Origin: Sphingopyxis sp. DBS4 | GTDB lineage: Bacteria; Pseudomonadota; Alphaproteobacteria; Sphingomonadales; Sphingomonadaceae | Reading direction: 5' to 3' | Assembly (NCBI RefSeq): GCF_024628865.1 | Contig: NZ_CP102386.1 | Coordinates: 62,001 to 126,000 of the forward strand | DNA: 64,000 bases | Part shown: positions 51,528-59,515 of the stretch, in pieces | Position numbering within the stretch: the stretch's first letter is position 1 | Layout of the letters: every line of letters begins with the position of its first letter | Translations under genes and position numbers: made by a program | Notes under the pieces: generated by a model | What the model was told of the DNA's origin: nothing | Database searches by the model: none | Seen by the model: the letters and a program-made list of their open reading frames with translations, nothing else

Positions 51528-52561
51528 CAGTCCGCTGATGCCGCGCTGTAGATGTCCGCTGCCCATTGCTCGGTCCACAGGGCCGTCGTCTCGTCATGAT
51601 CGAGATCGCCGGTTTCGATGAGATCGCGTATCTCGCGGCGCGCCTGTGCGATCGCCCGCTCCCAGGGGTCTGCCGGTTCGGGAGGTGGCGGCACCTCGGG
51701 TTGCACCGGCAACTGTCGCGAAGGCCGATCAAGGCGAGCCTGCTGTCTGTGCAACCACTGCGTCATATGGTCTGCCACCAGGCAGTCGGTCTTGGCTTGA
51801 CCGCAACGTCGCGCGGCGATGCGCGCGCTGACCCCATAGGCCTGACTGTCGATCGAGGCGATACGATGGGCAAAGGCGGTGAGATAGGAGATGGCGGCGC
51901 CCTTGACACCGAAGAGATGCAGACGGGTCTGCCTTGGCAGCACCTGGTCGAGACGATCAACGACGGCGATCAGTCCATCCGCGCCATGGACGGGGCGCCG
52001 GCACATGCTACCGACACCGACAAGCCTGGCGCGCTCGATCATATGCGCGAGCGCCTCTGCACAGCATTCATAATCACCGGGATGACGTCCCTGGATGACC
52101 GGCATGAAGGTCGCATCGATCCCGGCATCTTCAGCGCGCCGCCGGCATTCGATGTTGGCCCGGATGGTACGGGACATGCGGTCGAGCACCTCGTCGCGCT
52201 CGCCGGCCACTTCCTGCTCGACGCAATAGTCGAGGCTTGCCCACCAGCGGAAAGGATAGGCCGCGGCCAGGCGGACATAATCATCGACCGTCCAGGGGTA
52301 GCGCCCATAAGTGACCATGGCGCTGAACCCCGCGCTGTCGAGGCTGAGGCTGCGAAGACCATGCGCATTCATGAGTGGTCGCATCGTCCAGCCGGTCCAT
52401 TCGCGCCAACCTCGCTTCGTCGACCAGCGCGACAGCGCATTGGCGGAAATCAGGACGGGCTGCTGAAGCTGTCGGGCGCGCCGCAGGAGCGCCCCATCAG
52501 CAAGGTGCGGCAGTCCCACCATGACAGCGATCGAGCGTGGCTTGACCGAGCTTTTGTTCAT
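51527..52561 (-). CDS. TGT/DpdA-like transglycosylase protein
   Basis: 344 residues from ATG 52559-52561. LRSLSLDSAGFSAM (D75), RWWASLDYCVEQEVAG (D109), FMPVIQGRHPGDY, VGVGSMCRR, LHLFGVKG and IASIDSQAYG (D238) follow the order of the (beta/alpha)8 fold of tRNA-guanine transglycosylases and DpdA-like proteins, with two aspartates at the catalytic positions. DpdA inserts 7-deazaguanines into DNA; TGTs act on tRNA. No queuosine pathway genes were seen nearby. The C-terminal 80 residues are a charged, proline-rich helical tail. A modification enzyme that protects incoming DNA is a plausible role. Confidence 0.72.
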   Translation of the reverse strand: MNKSSVKPRSIAVMVGLPHLADGALLRRARQLQQPVLISANALSRWSTKRGWREWTGWTMRPLMNAHGLRSLSLDSAGFSAMVTYGRYPWTVDDYVRLAAAYPFRWWASLDYCVEQEVAGERDEVLDRMSRTIRANIECRRRAEDAGIDATFMPVIQGRHPGDYECCAEALAHMIERARLVGVGSMCRRPVHGADGLIAVVDRLDQVLPRQTRLHLFGVKGAAISYLTAFAHRIASIDSQAYGVSARIAARRCGQAKTDCLVADHMTQWLHRQQARLDRPSRQLPVQPEVPPPPEPADPWERAIAQARREIRDLIETGDLDHDETTALWTEQWAADIYSAASAD

Positions 52562-52589
52562 GTTATGTTCCATTCAAGGGAGATTCTCA

Positions 52590-53084
52590 ATGACCGAGCA
52601 GGCCGCCCGCTATTTTGAACCGTTCGATCTCGATGTGACGCTGCGTGATGCCGCGCTTGACGATCAAAACCGCCCCACTCGCCGCATGCTGGCCAATGCG
52701 GCGATCAGTATGCATGTCGAGGATGCCTATTATTCGGTGCGCGAACTGCGCGGGGCGGTGTCCTGGGTCCATGAGGGTGAGACGGGCGGCAAGCGCAAGC
52801 TCGCGTCCATCCTGAGCAATCCGGCAGGCGACGATTTCCAGCGCTGCATCTATTTCTGCCTCGCTGGCCGCGGCATCGTCGAGATGCTCGACGATCTGAT
52901 GTGGCTCGAAGAGCTGCTCGAAGCGCGCGGCCGCGTCGCGGGTAGCATCCACCGCCGGAAAATCAGGGCACGTCCGCTGGTTTCGCCTTATGTAGCCGAC
53001 GAACCGGATGGCCCTGTCGTCGCCTCAACCGAGAACTTCAGGCAAGGCCGTTCCTGGTGGGCCGATCCCGGCCTCACTGCCTGA
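52590..53084 (+). CDS. Hypothetical protein, 164 aa
   Basis: From ATG 52590 with GGGAG eight bases upstream; divergent from the TGT-like gene, with 28 bp between starts. Helical N-terminus (MTEQAARYFEPFDLDVTLRD), central helices with acidic and aromatic residues (FCLAGRGIVEMLDDLMWLEEL), and a basic C-terminus. No known domain. Divergent arrangement suggests possible coupling with the TGT-like gene. Confidence 0.65.
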   Translation: MTEQAARYFEPFDLDVTLRDAALDDQNRPTRRMLANAAISMHVEDAYYSVRELRGAVSWVHEGETGGKRKLASILSNPAGDDFQRCIYFCLAGRGIVEMLDDLMWLEELLEARGRVAGSIHRRKIRARPLVSPYVADEPDGPVVASTENFRQGRSWWADPGLTA

Positions 53085-53116
53085 CGGGACCGCGCGCGCC
53101 GCTCCAGCCTTGGAGA

Positions 53117-53623
53117 TCACCGCTCACAAGCGAGGCGGTCGCCGCGCCGCCATCGAGCCGGCTCGATCCACTGGCCGGCGAACGCGCCAGCCTTGTTTCG
53201 CTGCGCGGCGGCAAAGGCTTCGGTATATTGCTTCGCACGCGCCGGATCGGTTTTCAGGAATTGGGGTTGGGGAATGGCGAGGCCCGCGCGGATCAGCGTC
53301 TCTCCGAGATCGCGGCCTTTCACGGTCACAGTCGCCACCGGCCGGCCATAGCTCGAACGGTTGGTGAGCCGGATTTGGGCATCGGCTTCGCCCAGAATCC
53401 GCGCGGCATGATCCTGAGCCGCCTTGCCACATTCCCAGCACGACCGCGCCCGTTCACAGAGCTGACGGCGCTCGAACGCATCGACACCAAGGAGACGGAA
53501 ATCGGCTGCAATCGTGTCGCCATCGAGCGCGCGAGCAGATGCGGTAAACCCCGGCTCATTGACGGGAGCACCCCGGACGTCGCATGCGGAGACAAGGAAT
53601 AGGAAACACAGAAAACGATACAT
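53117..53623 (-). CDS. Thermonuclease (SNase)-family lipoprotein-like protein
   Basis: 168 residues. N-terminal MYRFLCFLFLVSACDVRG has a lipobox-like SAC; the following ALDGDTIAADFRLLGVDAFERRQLC and GRPVATVTVKGRDLGETLIRAGLA are thermonuclease-fold blocks with the conserved DGDT. It would act in the periplasm as a nuclease. Start codon lacks a good ribosome binding site, so the N-terminus is uncertain. Confidence 0.78.
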   Translation of the reverse strand: MYRFLCFLFLVSACDVRGAPVNEPGFTASARALDGDTIAADFRLLGVDAFERRQLCERARSCWECGKAAQDHAARILGEADAQIRLTNRSSYGRPVATVTVKGRDLGETLIRAGLAIPQPQFLKTDPARAKQYTEAFAAAQRNKAGAFAGQWIEPARWRRGDRLACER

Positions 53624-53676
53624 TCGATGTCTATGACAAAGGGCGCTGATCTTTTCCATTGCGTCGAACACGAAGT

Positions 53677-54123
53677 TCAGTCCCCAGGAAACCAGTCGAA
53701 CGTCAAGGTGCGCGCGCCGGCCCGGCTTTCGAGTTCAAGGACGTCGGCAATGGTCCAGATCTTGCGGGATTCGCGCGCCAGGTCCGCGTAACCACCGTAG
53801 GTGCGGCCGCCATGCGCGATGAACTGGGCGTGGATGTTCTGGGTCGCCGCTTCGGAGAGAAAGAAGCCCGCAACGCCCTTGATATGTTGTGGCGGGAGAA
53901 CGCTCAGCATAGCGTCGTAGAAACGCTGCGTGATCCGGCTGAGGGGAAATGACGCCAATGTTTCGGCGCGCGTGCGTTCGAAATAGGCGTTGGTGGACTC
54001 GACAACAGCGTCGGGAAAGCGATCACGGTGACGCGCGAGCAGCGCGGCTGCGTCGTCCCTGCTGTGTGCGTAGTCGAGGGGGAATTTCGAAGACCGCGCG
54101 GTGATGTAAAAGTTAGTGTCCAT
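53677..54123 (-). CDS. Hypothetical protein, 148 aa
   Basis: From ATG 54121-54123 (MDTNFYITARSSKFPLDYAH), with AAGGA eight bases upstream. Middle: RFYDAMLSVLPPQHIKGVAG and GGRTYGGYADLARES. A globular mixed fold; unknown function. The G/A-rich leader motif lies about 35-55 nt upstream. Confidence 0.68.
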   Translation of the reverse strand: MDTNFYITARSSKFPLDYAHSRDDAAALLARHRDRFPDAVVESTNAYFERTRAETLASFPLSRITQRFYDAMLSVLPPQHIKGVAGFFLSEAATQNIHAQFIAHGGRTYGGYADLARESRKIWTIADVLELESRAGARTLTFDWFPGD

Positions 54124-54156
54124 GGCGGATCCTTCCAGCTTGGAGAACACCGTCAT

Positions 54157-54178
54157 CCATCCCTCTTCCCTCTTGCCA
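54157..54178 (-). promoter_or_regulatory. G/A-rich leader motif (copy 9)
   Basis: Minus strand CAAGAGGGAAGAGGGATGG, upstream of the 148-aa gene; the same AGGGAAGAGGGA core as the other copies. Confidence 0.48.
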
Positions 54179-54274
54179 TGGGTCGCGACCGGCGGGATCA
54201 TGGGTCTGGCTGCGTTGCAGCGGCGGTCAGCATGCGGATGGGCTTTGCTCGGGAAGACATGAATAGAGAGGGCT

Positions 54275-54481
54275 TCAGGCGACCATCTCGAGGACGATCA
54301 GGCCCGACGACGCAGGGTCGGTAGAGATGCGGAAAGGCTGCAGCGGATCGGTGGTGCGCAGGATGCTTACCTTACCCTGCGAATGATCGAAAATCCGGCC
54401 GGCGACGCGCAGGGCATTCTCGCGGCTGCAGAGCAACTGGCGTTTGGGAGACAGACAACGCCTGTCGATGGCCGTCGTCAT
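54275..54481 (-). CDS. Hypothetical protein, 68 aa
   Basis: MTTAIDRRCLSPKRQLLCSR from ATG 54479-54481 downstream of a purine-rich stretch; an alternative ATG at 54517 overlaps the stop of the upstream gene (GCATGAGC) and would add 12 residues. Short basic N-terminus and a beta-rich end (GKVSILRTTDPLQPFRIS). Part of the DUF6927 operon. Unknown function. Confidence 0.55.
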   Translation of the reverse strand: MTTAIDRRCLSPKRQLLCSRENALRVAGRIFDHSQGKVSILRTTDPLQPFRISTDPASSGLIVLEMVA

Positions 54482-54513
54482 GACCTGATCCCTTTCTCCT
54501 CGAGGATTGACGC

Positions 54514-55125
54514 TCATGCAAACAGCGTCTTGTGGATCTTGGTGACCGGTACGATCACCCAGGCGCGCGTCATGAGGCCACTGATCCGGTAGAAGCAGCC
54601 ATTCTGCGGATCGCGAAGCACGAGCCTCCGGCCGCGCTTGCAGACGACGAACTCCTGCGCGACGTTACCGTCGGTGAAGGTCACCGGATCGGGAAGCCGG
54701 ATGCGATCCCCGTCCGCAAGTTTGCGCGCGCGGTGCGCAAGGTTCGCCCGGCAACGCGCGCGCCAGTCGAGCGCATATTCATGCTCGGTCGGGCTCAGCA
54801 GATCAAGGATCGCTGCGGGGCAGTCGGCCTCGCATGGCCCCATATTTTCGCTCATATCCTTGTACCCGAATTGGTGGCCATCGCGCGAGCGTGGATTCCA
54901 GCGCACCAGGCACACTACTGCGAAAACGTTGCCGGCAATGCCGTCCACGATTTCCTGGGCGGCGGCGTAATAGGTCCGATTTCCCGGGCAGGAGGAGGCG
55001 AGCACCCTGAGGCCGCGCTTGCTGCCGTCCTCGAGTGTGTTTTCGTAGGTAAGCTGCGCGTCGAGATAGGATTTGGCGGTCTTGTGGCCGCCCATCGACG
55101 TAAAGGGCATGAAGAGCCATCCCAT
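54514..55125 (-). CDS. DUF6927-like protein
   Basis: 203 residues from ATG 55123-55125 with AAGGA upstream. The pattern MGWLFMPF, VLASSCPGNRTYYAAAQE, FGYKDMSENMGPCEADCP and DWRARCRANL matches DUF6927 as I remember it, a plasmid protein with conserved cysteines and a GYKDMxExMGP block. Function unknown. It is the first gene of a two-gene operon. Confidence 0.75.
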   Translation of the reverse strand: MGWLFMPFTSMGGHKTAKSYLDAQLTYENTLEDGSKRGLRVLASSCPGNRTYYAAAQEIVDGIAGNVFAVVCLVRWNPRSRDGHQFGYKDMSENMGPCEADCPAAILDLLSPTEHEYALDWRARCRANLAHRARKLADGDRIRLPDPVTFTDGNVAQEFVVCKRGRRLVLRDPQNGCFYRISGLMTRAWVIVPVTKIHKTLFA

Positions 55126-55289
55126 GATGAGTCCTTTCTTGAGGAGGGAAACCGGCCGCTGGCCGTTTCCGGTTTGAGGATCGTCGGGCCGCGAGCGCTG
55201 GTCAGCAGGCGAACGCCCGCGTATCAAAGTCGTGGTATTTTCATGGCGTGCGGATGCGACCTTCCGCACCCGTCATTGTCGGAGCAGTC

Positions 55290-56216
55290 ATGCTCGCCGC
55301 GTCGGCCATTGAGATAATCGGCAGCACGCCTTTGATCGCACTGGATCGCATCTACACGGGTCCTGGGCGCATCATTGCCAAGGCCGAGTTCCTGCTGCCC
55401 GGGGGAAGCGTGAAGGACCGTGCCGCCAAGGCGATCCTGCTTGCCGCAAGAGAGGATGGCCGGCTGAAGCCCGGAATGCCGGTCGTGGAAATGACGAGCG
55501 GAAACATGGGCGCCGGACTGGCGGTGGCATGCGCCGCGCTCGGCCATCCCCTCGTCGTCACGATGTCGGCAGGCAACAGTCCGGCGCGAGCGAAGATGCT
55601 CGAAGGACTGGGCGCCGAAGTGGTGCTCATCGCCCAGGTGGATGGAAGCCCGGGCCAGGTGACGGGTTCCGATGTCGATGCCGCCGCACAGGCGGCTTGC
55701 GCGATCGCCCGGGAGCGGGACGGCTTCTACGTCGATCAGTTCAACGCCGCAGAGGGGATCGCGGCGCACGAGACCACGACAGGCCCGGAGATCCTGGCGC
55801 AGTTCGGTGGTCCGGTCGACGGATGGGTTGCAGCGGTCGGCACGGGCTGCACCTTCATGGGCGTTGCAAAGGCGTTGAAGCGCGCCAATCCCGGCACGGT
55901 CTGCGCCGCGGTCGAACCGCTGAACGCGCGGCCGCTGGCCGGAGAGCCGGTGGCCAACGCCCGGCATAAGCTTCAGGGCATCGGCTATGGCACGGTTCCG
56001 CCGCACTGGGATCCATCGCTGATGGATATGAGTCTCGGCGTCAGCGATGACGAAGCTGAGGAGTGGCGTCGTGCTCTGGCTCATCGCGAGGGCCTGTACG
56101 TCGGCTATTCTGCCGCCGCGAACGTCTGCGCCGCGGCAAAGCTGCTGACATCGGGGCGGTTGACGGCTGATGCCGTCGTGGCGACGGTGCTTTGCGATAC
56201 CGGCCTGAAATACTGA
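55290..56216 (+). CDS. Cysteine synthase-family PLP enzyme
   Basis: 308 residues from ATG 55290 with GGAG six bases upstream. AKAEFLLPGGSVKDRAA carries the PLP lysine, VVEMTSGNMGAGLAV the substrate loop (TSGN), and AAVGTGCTFMGVAKAL a glycine-rich phosphate loop, as in the CysK/CBS family. It is inserted on the plus strand in a minus-strand backbone, and its last 112 bases overlap the 3' end of ardC in opposite orientation. Role could be sulfur metabolism or a dedicated amino-acid synthesis; the specific reaction is uncertain. Confidence 0.85.
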   Translation: MLAASAIEIIGSTPLIALDRIYTGPGRIIAKAEFLLPGGSVKDRAAKAILLAAREDGRLKPGMPVVEMTSGNMGAGLAVACAALGHPLVVTMSAGNSPARAKMLEGLGAEVVLIAQVDGSPGQVTGSDVDAAAQAACAIARERDGFYVDQFNAAEGIAAHETTTGPEILAQFGGPVDGWVAAVGTGCTFMGVAKALKRANPGTVCAAVEPLNARPLAGEPVANARHKLQGIGYGTVPPHWDPSLMDMSLGVSDDEAEEWRRALAHREGLYVGYSAAANVCAAAKLLTSGRLTADAVVATVLCDTGLKY

Positions 56217-57166
56217 ACCCCGGCGGGGGAACGGCCTCGATCGGCGTGCATCCGGCCGGCTGCCGGCGACGCCTTGCTCTCTGCGCCGAAGCTCCTGAGA
56301 TAGGCGAAGGCCTGTTCAGCCTTGGCCGCGGCATGGATGATCGCGGTGGTGTCGCCGCGCAGGATGCCGAGCCAATGCCCGACATAGCTCGCATGACTGT
56401 CATGGAGGACGTTGGGCAGACCAAGGTCAGCACAGCAGAGCCCCGCCCCGATCTCCGCGACCAGTTCTTCGAACGCATAGGCCTTGTCGCCGAAGCGCTT
56501 ACCGAAGGTCCGTGCGAGTCGGCTGGAATGGCCCGACCAGTGAACCGTCTCGTGGCAACGCGTGGACGCATAGTGATCCATGCTGCGGAAGGCCGTTCGG
56601 TTCGGCAGCTGGATGTGATCGAAGGTGGGACTGAAATAGGCTTGGTTTCCGCCATGGCGAACGTCGGCGGGGATTCCCGTGAAGAAGGCGTCGATCGCCG
56701 CCTGCCGCTCGGACGGGATCAGAGGCTGCTCCGGTTCGTCAGAGGGGTAGAAATAGGCTGGAAGACCGTCGATCTGATCGGCGTTGAACACGATGTAATG
56801 GCGCAGGAACCGGATGCTCCGCTCCACTTGCTTGCCGGTTTCGGGGTGCTCCTCACGCTTCTTGAACGAGGAATAATAAACCGAAAGCGCGCCGGTTTGA
56901 CCCTTGCGGACGTGCCCGCCTAGCGTTTCCGCCTGGCGCCAGGTCATCCAGTAGCGCGAACGATAACCCTGGGCATCGCCGAGCGCCCAGAGATAAAGCG
57001 TATTGATGCCCTGATACGGTGTGCCGCAATGACGCAGCGGGCGTCCGCCCGCCCCGTTCAGCCGCCAGGGCCTCGACCAGGGCGGAACACCTTCTTCGAG
57101 CTTGCGGATGATGAGGTCGGTGATTTCGGCGGCAACATCGCGGCTCGTGCGTTTCGCAAGGGACAT
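56105..57166 (-). CDS. ardC: ArdC-type antirestriction protein
   Basis: 353 residues from ATG 57164-57166. The N-terminal single-strand DNA-binding domain (IIRKLEEGVPPWSRPWRL, YQGINTLYLW, YWMTWRQAETLGGHVRKG) is followed by a zincin-like domain with HETVHWSGH (205-213) and the glutamates AFEELVAEIGA. ArdC protects incoming single-stranded DNA and blocks restriction. Residues after about 317 are encoded antisense to the end of the cysteine-synthase-like gene and do not look like ArdC, so the original C-terminus has been replaced. Downstream of the ParB-like gene. Confidence 0.88.
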   Translation of the reverse strand: MSLAKRTSRDVAAEITDLIIRKLEEGVPPWSRPWRLNGAGGRPLRHCGTPYQGINTLYLWALGDAQGYRSRYWMTWRQAETLGGHVRKGQTGALSVYYSSFKKREEHPETGKQVERSIRFLRHYIVFNADQIDGLPAYFYPSDEPEQPLIPSERQAAIDAFFTGIPADVRHGGNQAYFSPTFDHIQLPNRTAFRSMDHYASTRCHETVHWSGHSSRLARTFGKRFGDKAYAFEELVAEIGAGLCCADLGLPNVLHDSHASYVGHWLGILRGDTTAIIHAAAKAEQAFAYLRSFGAESKASPAAGRMHADRGRSPAGVQYFRPVSQSTVATTASAVNRPDVSSFAAAQTFAAAE

Positions 57167-57195
57167 GGCAGCTTCTCCGTGCGGAAGGGGAAAAG

Positions 57196-57225
57196 GCCGC
57201 CGGCGCGGGACCGTGCGCCGGCGGC
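57196..57225 (-). terminator. Hairpin between the ParB-like gene and ardC
   Basis: Perfect 11-bp arms GCCGCCGGCGC / GCGCCGGCGGC around an 8-nt loop, directly downstream of the ParB-like stop. It may terminate or attenuate transcription into ardC. Confidence 0.65.
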
Positions 57226-57248
57226 AAGGCATCCAGGAGAAAGCGGCG

Positions 57249-59363
57249 TCAGGCCGCGAGAGCGTCCTGATCGGGCGATTCCGCTTCGACGTCGCCGATG
57301 CCGGGCGCCATCTCGTCGGCGCCAGCCGCGCCAGCCTCTTCGGCATCCTCGGGCTCGCCGGTCGCCTGCTCTTCAGGATCGCCTTCGGCGGGTTCGAGAT
57401 CGTCCGCCTCGGTCTTGTCGAGGAAGCGCATGGCGTCGGGCACCCAGGCGAGTGCCGCGTCCCGGACCTCGGGCTCGACGATCGCTTCGCCCGCGAAGAG
57501 CTTCGCGCACGATTCCGAGATCTCCGACTTCTTCATCGTCGCGTGGCGCGCGGTCAGCGTCGCGCCGCCGACATCGGCGAGCAGCGTCAGGATCGAGCCC
57601 TTGCTGATGCGGTCGAAGAAGTTTTCCGAGGTCGGCCGCCACCAGCTTGCGACATCGACGTCCATGATCGTCGCCAGCCGGTTGTGGAGCGGGCACTGCT
57701 CGGCACGGTAGCTCACCTTCGCTTCGAGCGACATCGCCACGATATAGGCGAGCCAGGCCGCCTTGCTGTCGTCGTCGAGCGCCCGGAACGCCTCGAACCG
57801 GTCGACCTCGGACTTGTGCTCCAGCCAGGTCGCATCGAGCCCGTCATGGGCTTCGGCGAGATAGCCCCGCGCGCGAGTCGCCGGCTGGTCGCCATTCACC
57901 GGATCCTGCGGCGAGCGAGCGCGAATGGTCGAGCCATAGGCGCTGAACGTGCTGACGCGATCGTCAATCATGACGAAGAGCGCATAATCGAGCGCCAGGG
58001 CCGGATGGCTGAGCAGGGTCGCTGCGAGCACGTCGCGCCGCTGCATCGCCAGCTCATCGTAGAGCCGGGCGCTGAGCGGCTTGCCGCCCGGGGCGATCGC
58101 TTCGGGCGGCGGAGCAGGCGGCGTGTAGCTGCCGCCCGGGCCGGTCGAACCGCCACCGCCGGCACCATCGCCGTGGTCGTCCTCGCCGTTTTCATCAGCG
58201 CCGCCGATGCTGACCGGTTCCTCGCTATAATATTCGGTGTCGAGGACCATCTCGCCTCTGGGCGTCAGCTTGAGAAACGCGCCGACGAGCGGCTTGATCT
58301 CGTCAGGCAGCACCGGCGGGATGTTGTGGAGCGCGTGTTCTTCCTCGGACAGGGCATCATATTCCTGGTCGAGCGCCTTGTACGCCTCCTCGCTGATGGA
58401 CTCGTCATCCATCTCCTCGGCGATGGCTTCCTGCCGCTGTGCAATCGCATCGAGGCGGGCCAGCTGCGCCTCGGTGAAATCAGGCTGCGGCAGGATCACC
58501 CGGTAGAGGCCGGTCGCCGCGCTATGCGTGTAGTTCGACGCGATCGGCCGGATCCAGGCGAGACCGAGTTCCTCGCCGATCCGCTTGGCCTCCGCTTCCA
58601 TGATGTCCGCGGCGAGCCGCTGCGCGATCTCGGGGTTCACCCATTTGTCGCCGCTGTCGCTGAAAAGGTCGCGGTCGATCTTGCCGCCAGCCTCGGCATA
58701 GCGGTCCTCGCCGACCAGGATCGCGACCGGATCGGTCGACTTCATCGTTTCGTTGGCGATGACGCGGCGGATGGTGTCGGCATTGGCATAGCTGGTGCCG
58801 TAGCTGTTCCAGACGAGAAGCTGCTTCTCCTGGTTTTCGGTCGAGGCATAGGCTTTCGCGACGTCGAGGGTAATTGTGCCTTCGCTCAGCGCCTCGAAGA
58901 TGGGCTCGGCCAGTGTGGCGAGACGCAGGCGCCCTTCGACGAACCGACGGGTGAGGCCGAAGCGCTTGGCGACACCGTCGATATCGTTGTTGAGGCCGAT
59001 GAAATATTGGAAGGCCCGGCATTCCTCGGCGGGCGTCATCTTGAGCTGATGGAAGTTGGCCGCGGTCGAGGTCTCGGACAGTGTCGCCTCGTCACCGACG
59101 AGAACCTTGACGGGAACATCGTAGGTTTCAGGGTCGATGGTGCCGCGCTCGGCGAGCATGAGCAGACCGCGCAGACGGCGACCTCCATCGAAGACCTCGA
59201 AAGTGCCGCGCGGCTTTTTCACAGGCGTGACGAGCAGGTTCTGGAGTACGCCGCGAGCTTCGAGATCGGCGGCCATCTGCGGTATTTCCAGCAGGTCGTC
59301 GGGCCGCCTGCGGACATTGATGGGAGAAAGCGTAAGCTTCGAGAGCTTAACGGTCGTGGTCAT
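57249..59363 (-). CDS. Large ParB-like protein (leading-region type)
   Basis: 704 residues from ATG 59361-59363 with GGAG upstream. The N-terminal ParB/Srx domain includes INVRRRPDDLLEIPQM, DLEARGVLQNLLVT and EVFDGGRRLRGLLML, followed by an HTH region (TPAEECRAFQYFIG, VAKRFGLTRRFVEGRLRL). A flexible G/P-rich linker is at about 405-440. The remaining 260 residues form an unknown C-terminal domain ending in an acidic E/D/A-rich tail. Such long ParB-like proteins sit in conjugative leading regions and are not true partition proteins; no parA is adjacent. Function probably in DNA protection or early regulation. Confidence 0.85.
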   Translation of the reverse strand: MTTTVKLSKLTLSPINVRRRPDDLLEIPQMAADLEARGVLQNLLVTPVKKPRGTFEVFDGGRRLRGLLMLAERGTIDPETYDVPVKVLVGDEATLSETSTAANFHQLKMTPAEECRAFQYFIGLNNDIDGVAKRFGLTRRFVEGRLRLATLAEPIFEALSEGTITLDVAKAYASTENQEKQLLVWNSYGTSYANADTIRRVIANETMKSTDPVAILVGEDRYAEAGGKIDRDLFSDSGDKWVNPEIAQRLAADIMEAEAKRIGEELGLAWIRPIASNYTHSAATGLYRVILPQPDFTEAQLARLDAIAQRQEAIAEEMDDESISEEAYKALDQEYDALSEEEHALHNIPPVLPDEIKPLVGAFLKLTPRGEMVLDTEYYSEEPVSIGGADENGEDDHGDGAGGGGSTGPGGSYTPPAPPPEAIAPGGKPLSARLYDELAMQRRDVLAATLLSHPALALDYALFVMIDDRVSTFSAYGSTIRARSPQDPVNGDQPATRARGYLAEAHDGLDATWLEHKSEVDRFEAFRALDDDSKAAWLAYIVAMSLEAKVSYRAEQCPLHNRLATIMDVDVASWWRPTSENFFDRISKGSILTLLADVGGATLTARHATMKKSEISESCAKLFAGEAIVEPEVRDAALAWVPDAMRFLDKTEADDLEPAEGDPEEQATGEPEDAEEAGAAGADEMAPGIGDVEAESPDQDALAA

Positions 59364-59408
59364 CGGAGGAACTCCTTCTGGCATCCGGATCAGCCCGGAC
59401 ACCAGCAT

Positions 59409-59428
59409 CACTCCCCCTTCCCTCTCGA
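59409..59428 (-). promoter_or_regulatory. G/A-rich leader motif (copy 10)
   Basis: Minus strand TCGAGAGGGAAGGGGGAGTG, about 45-65 nt before the ParB-like start. One of the clearest copies. Confidence 0.52.
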
Positions 59429-59515
59429 ACCCCGGGACGCTCCGTGGGTGTGGCTTTTTTCCGCCGGACAACCTACATTGTCTTCTCTTCCGGCCTCGAA
59501 AGAATATGATCTGCG

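Noticed and set aside
57249..59363. True plasmid partition ParB
   Set aside because: No adjacent parA, length of 704 residues and a large extra C-terminal domain fit the leading-region ParB-like proteins, not partition proteins.
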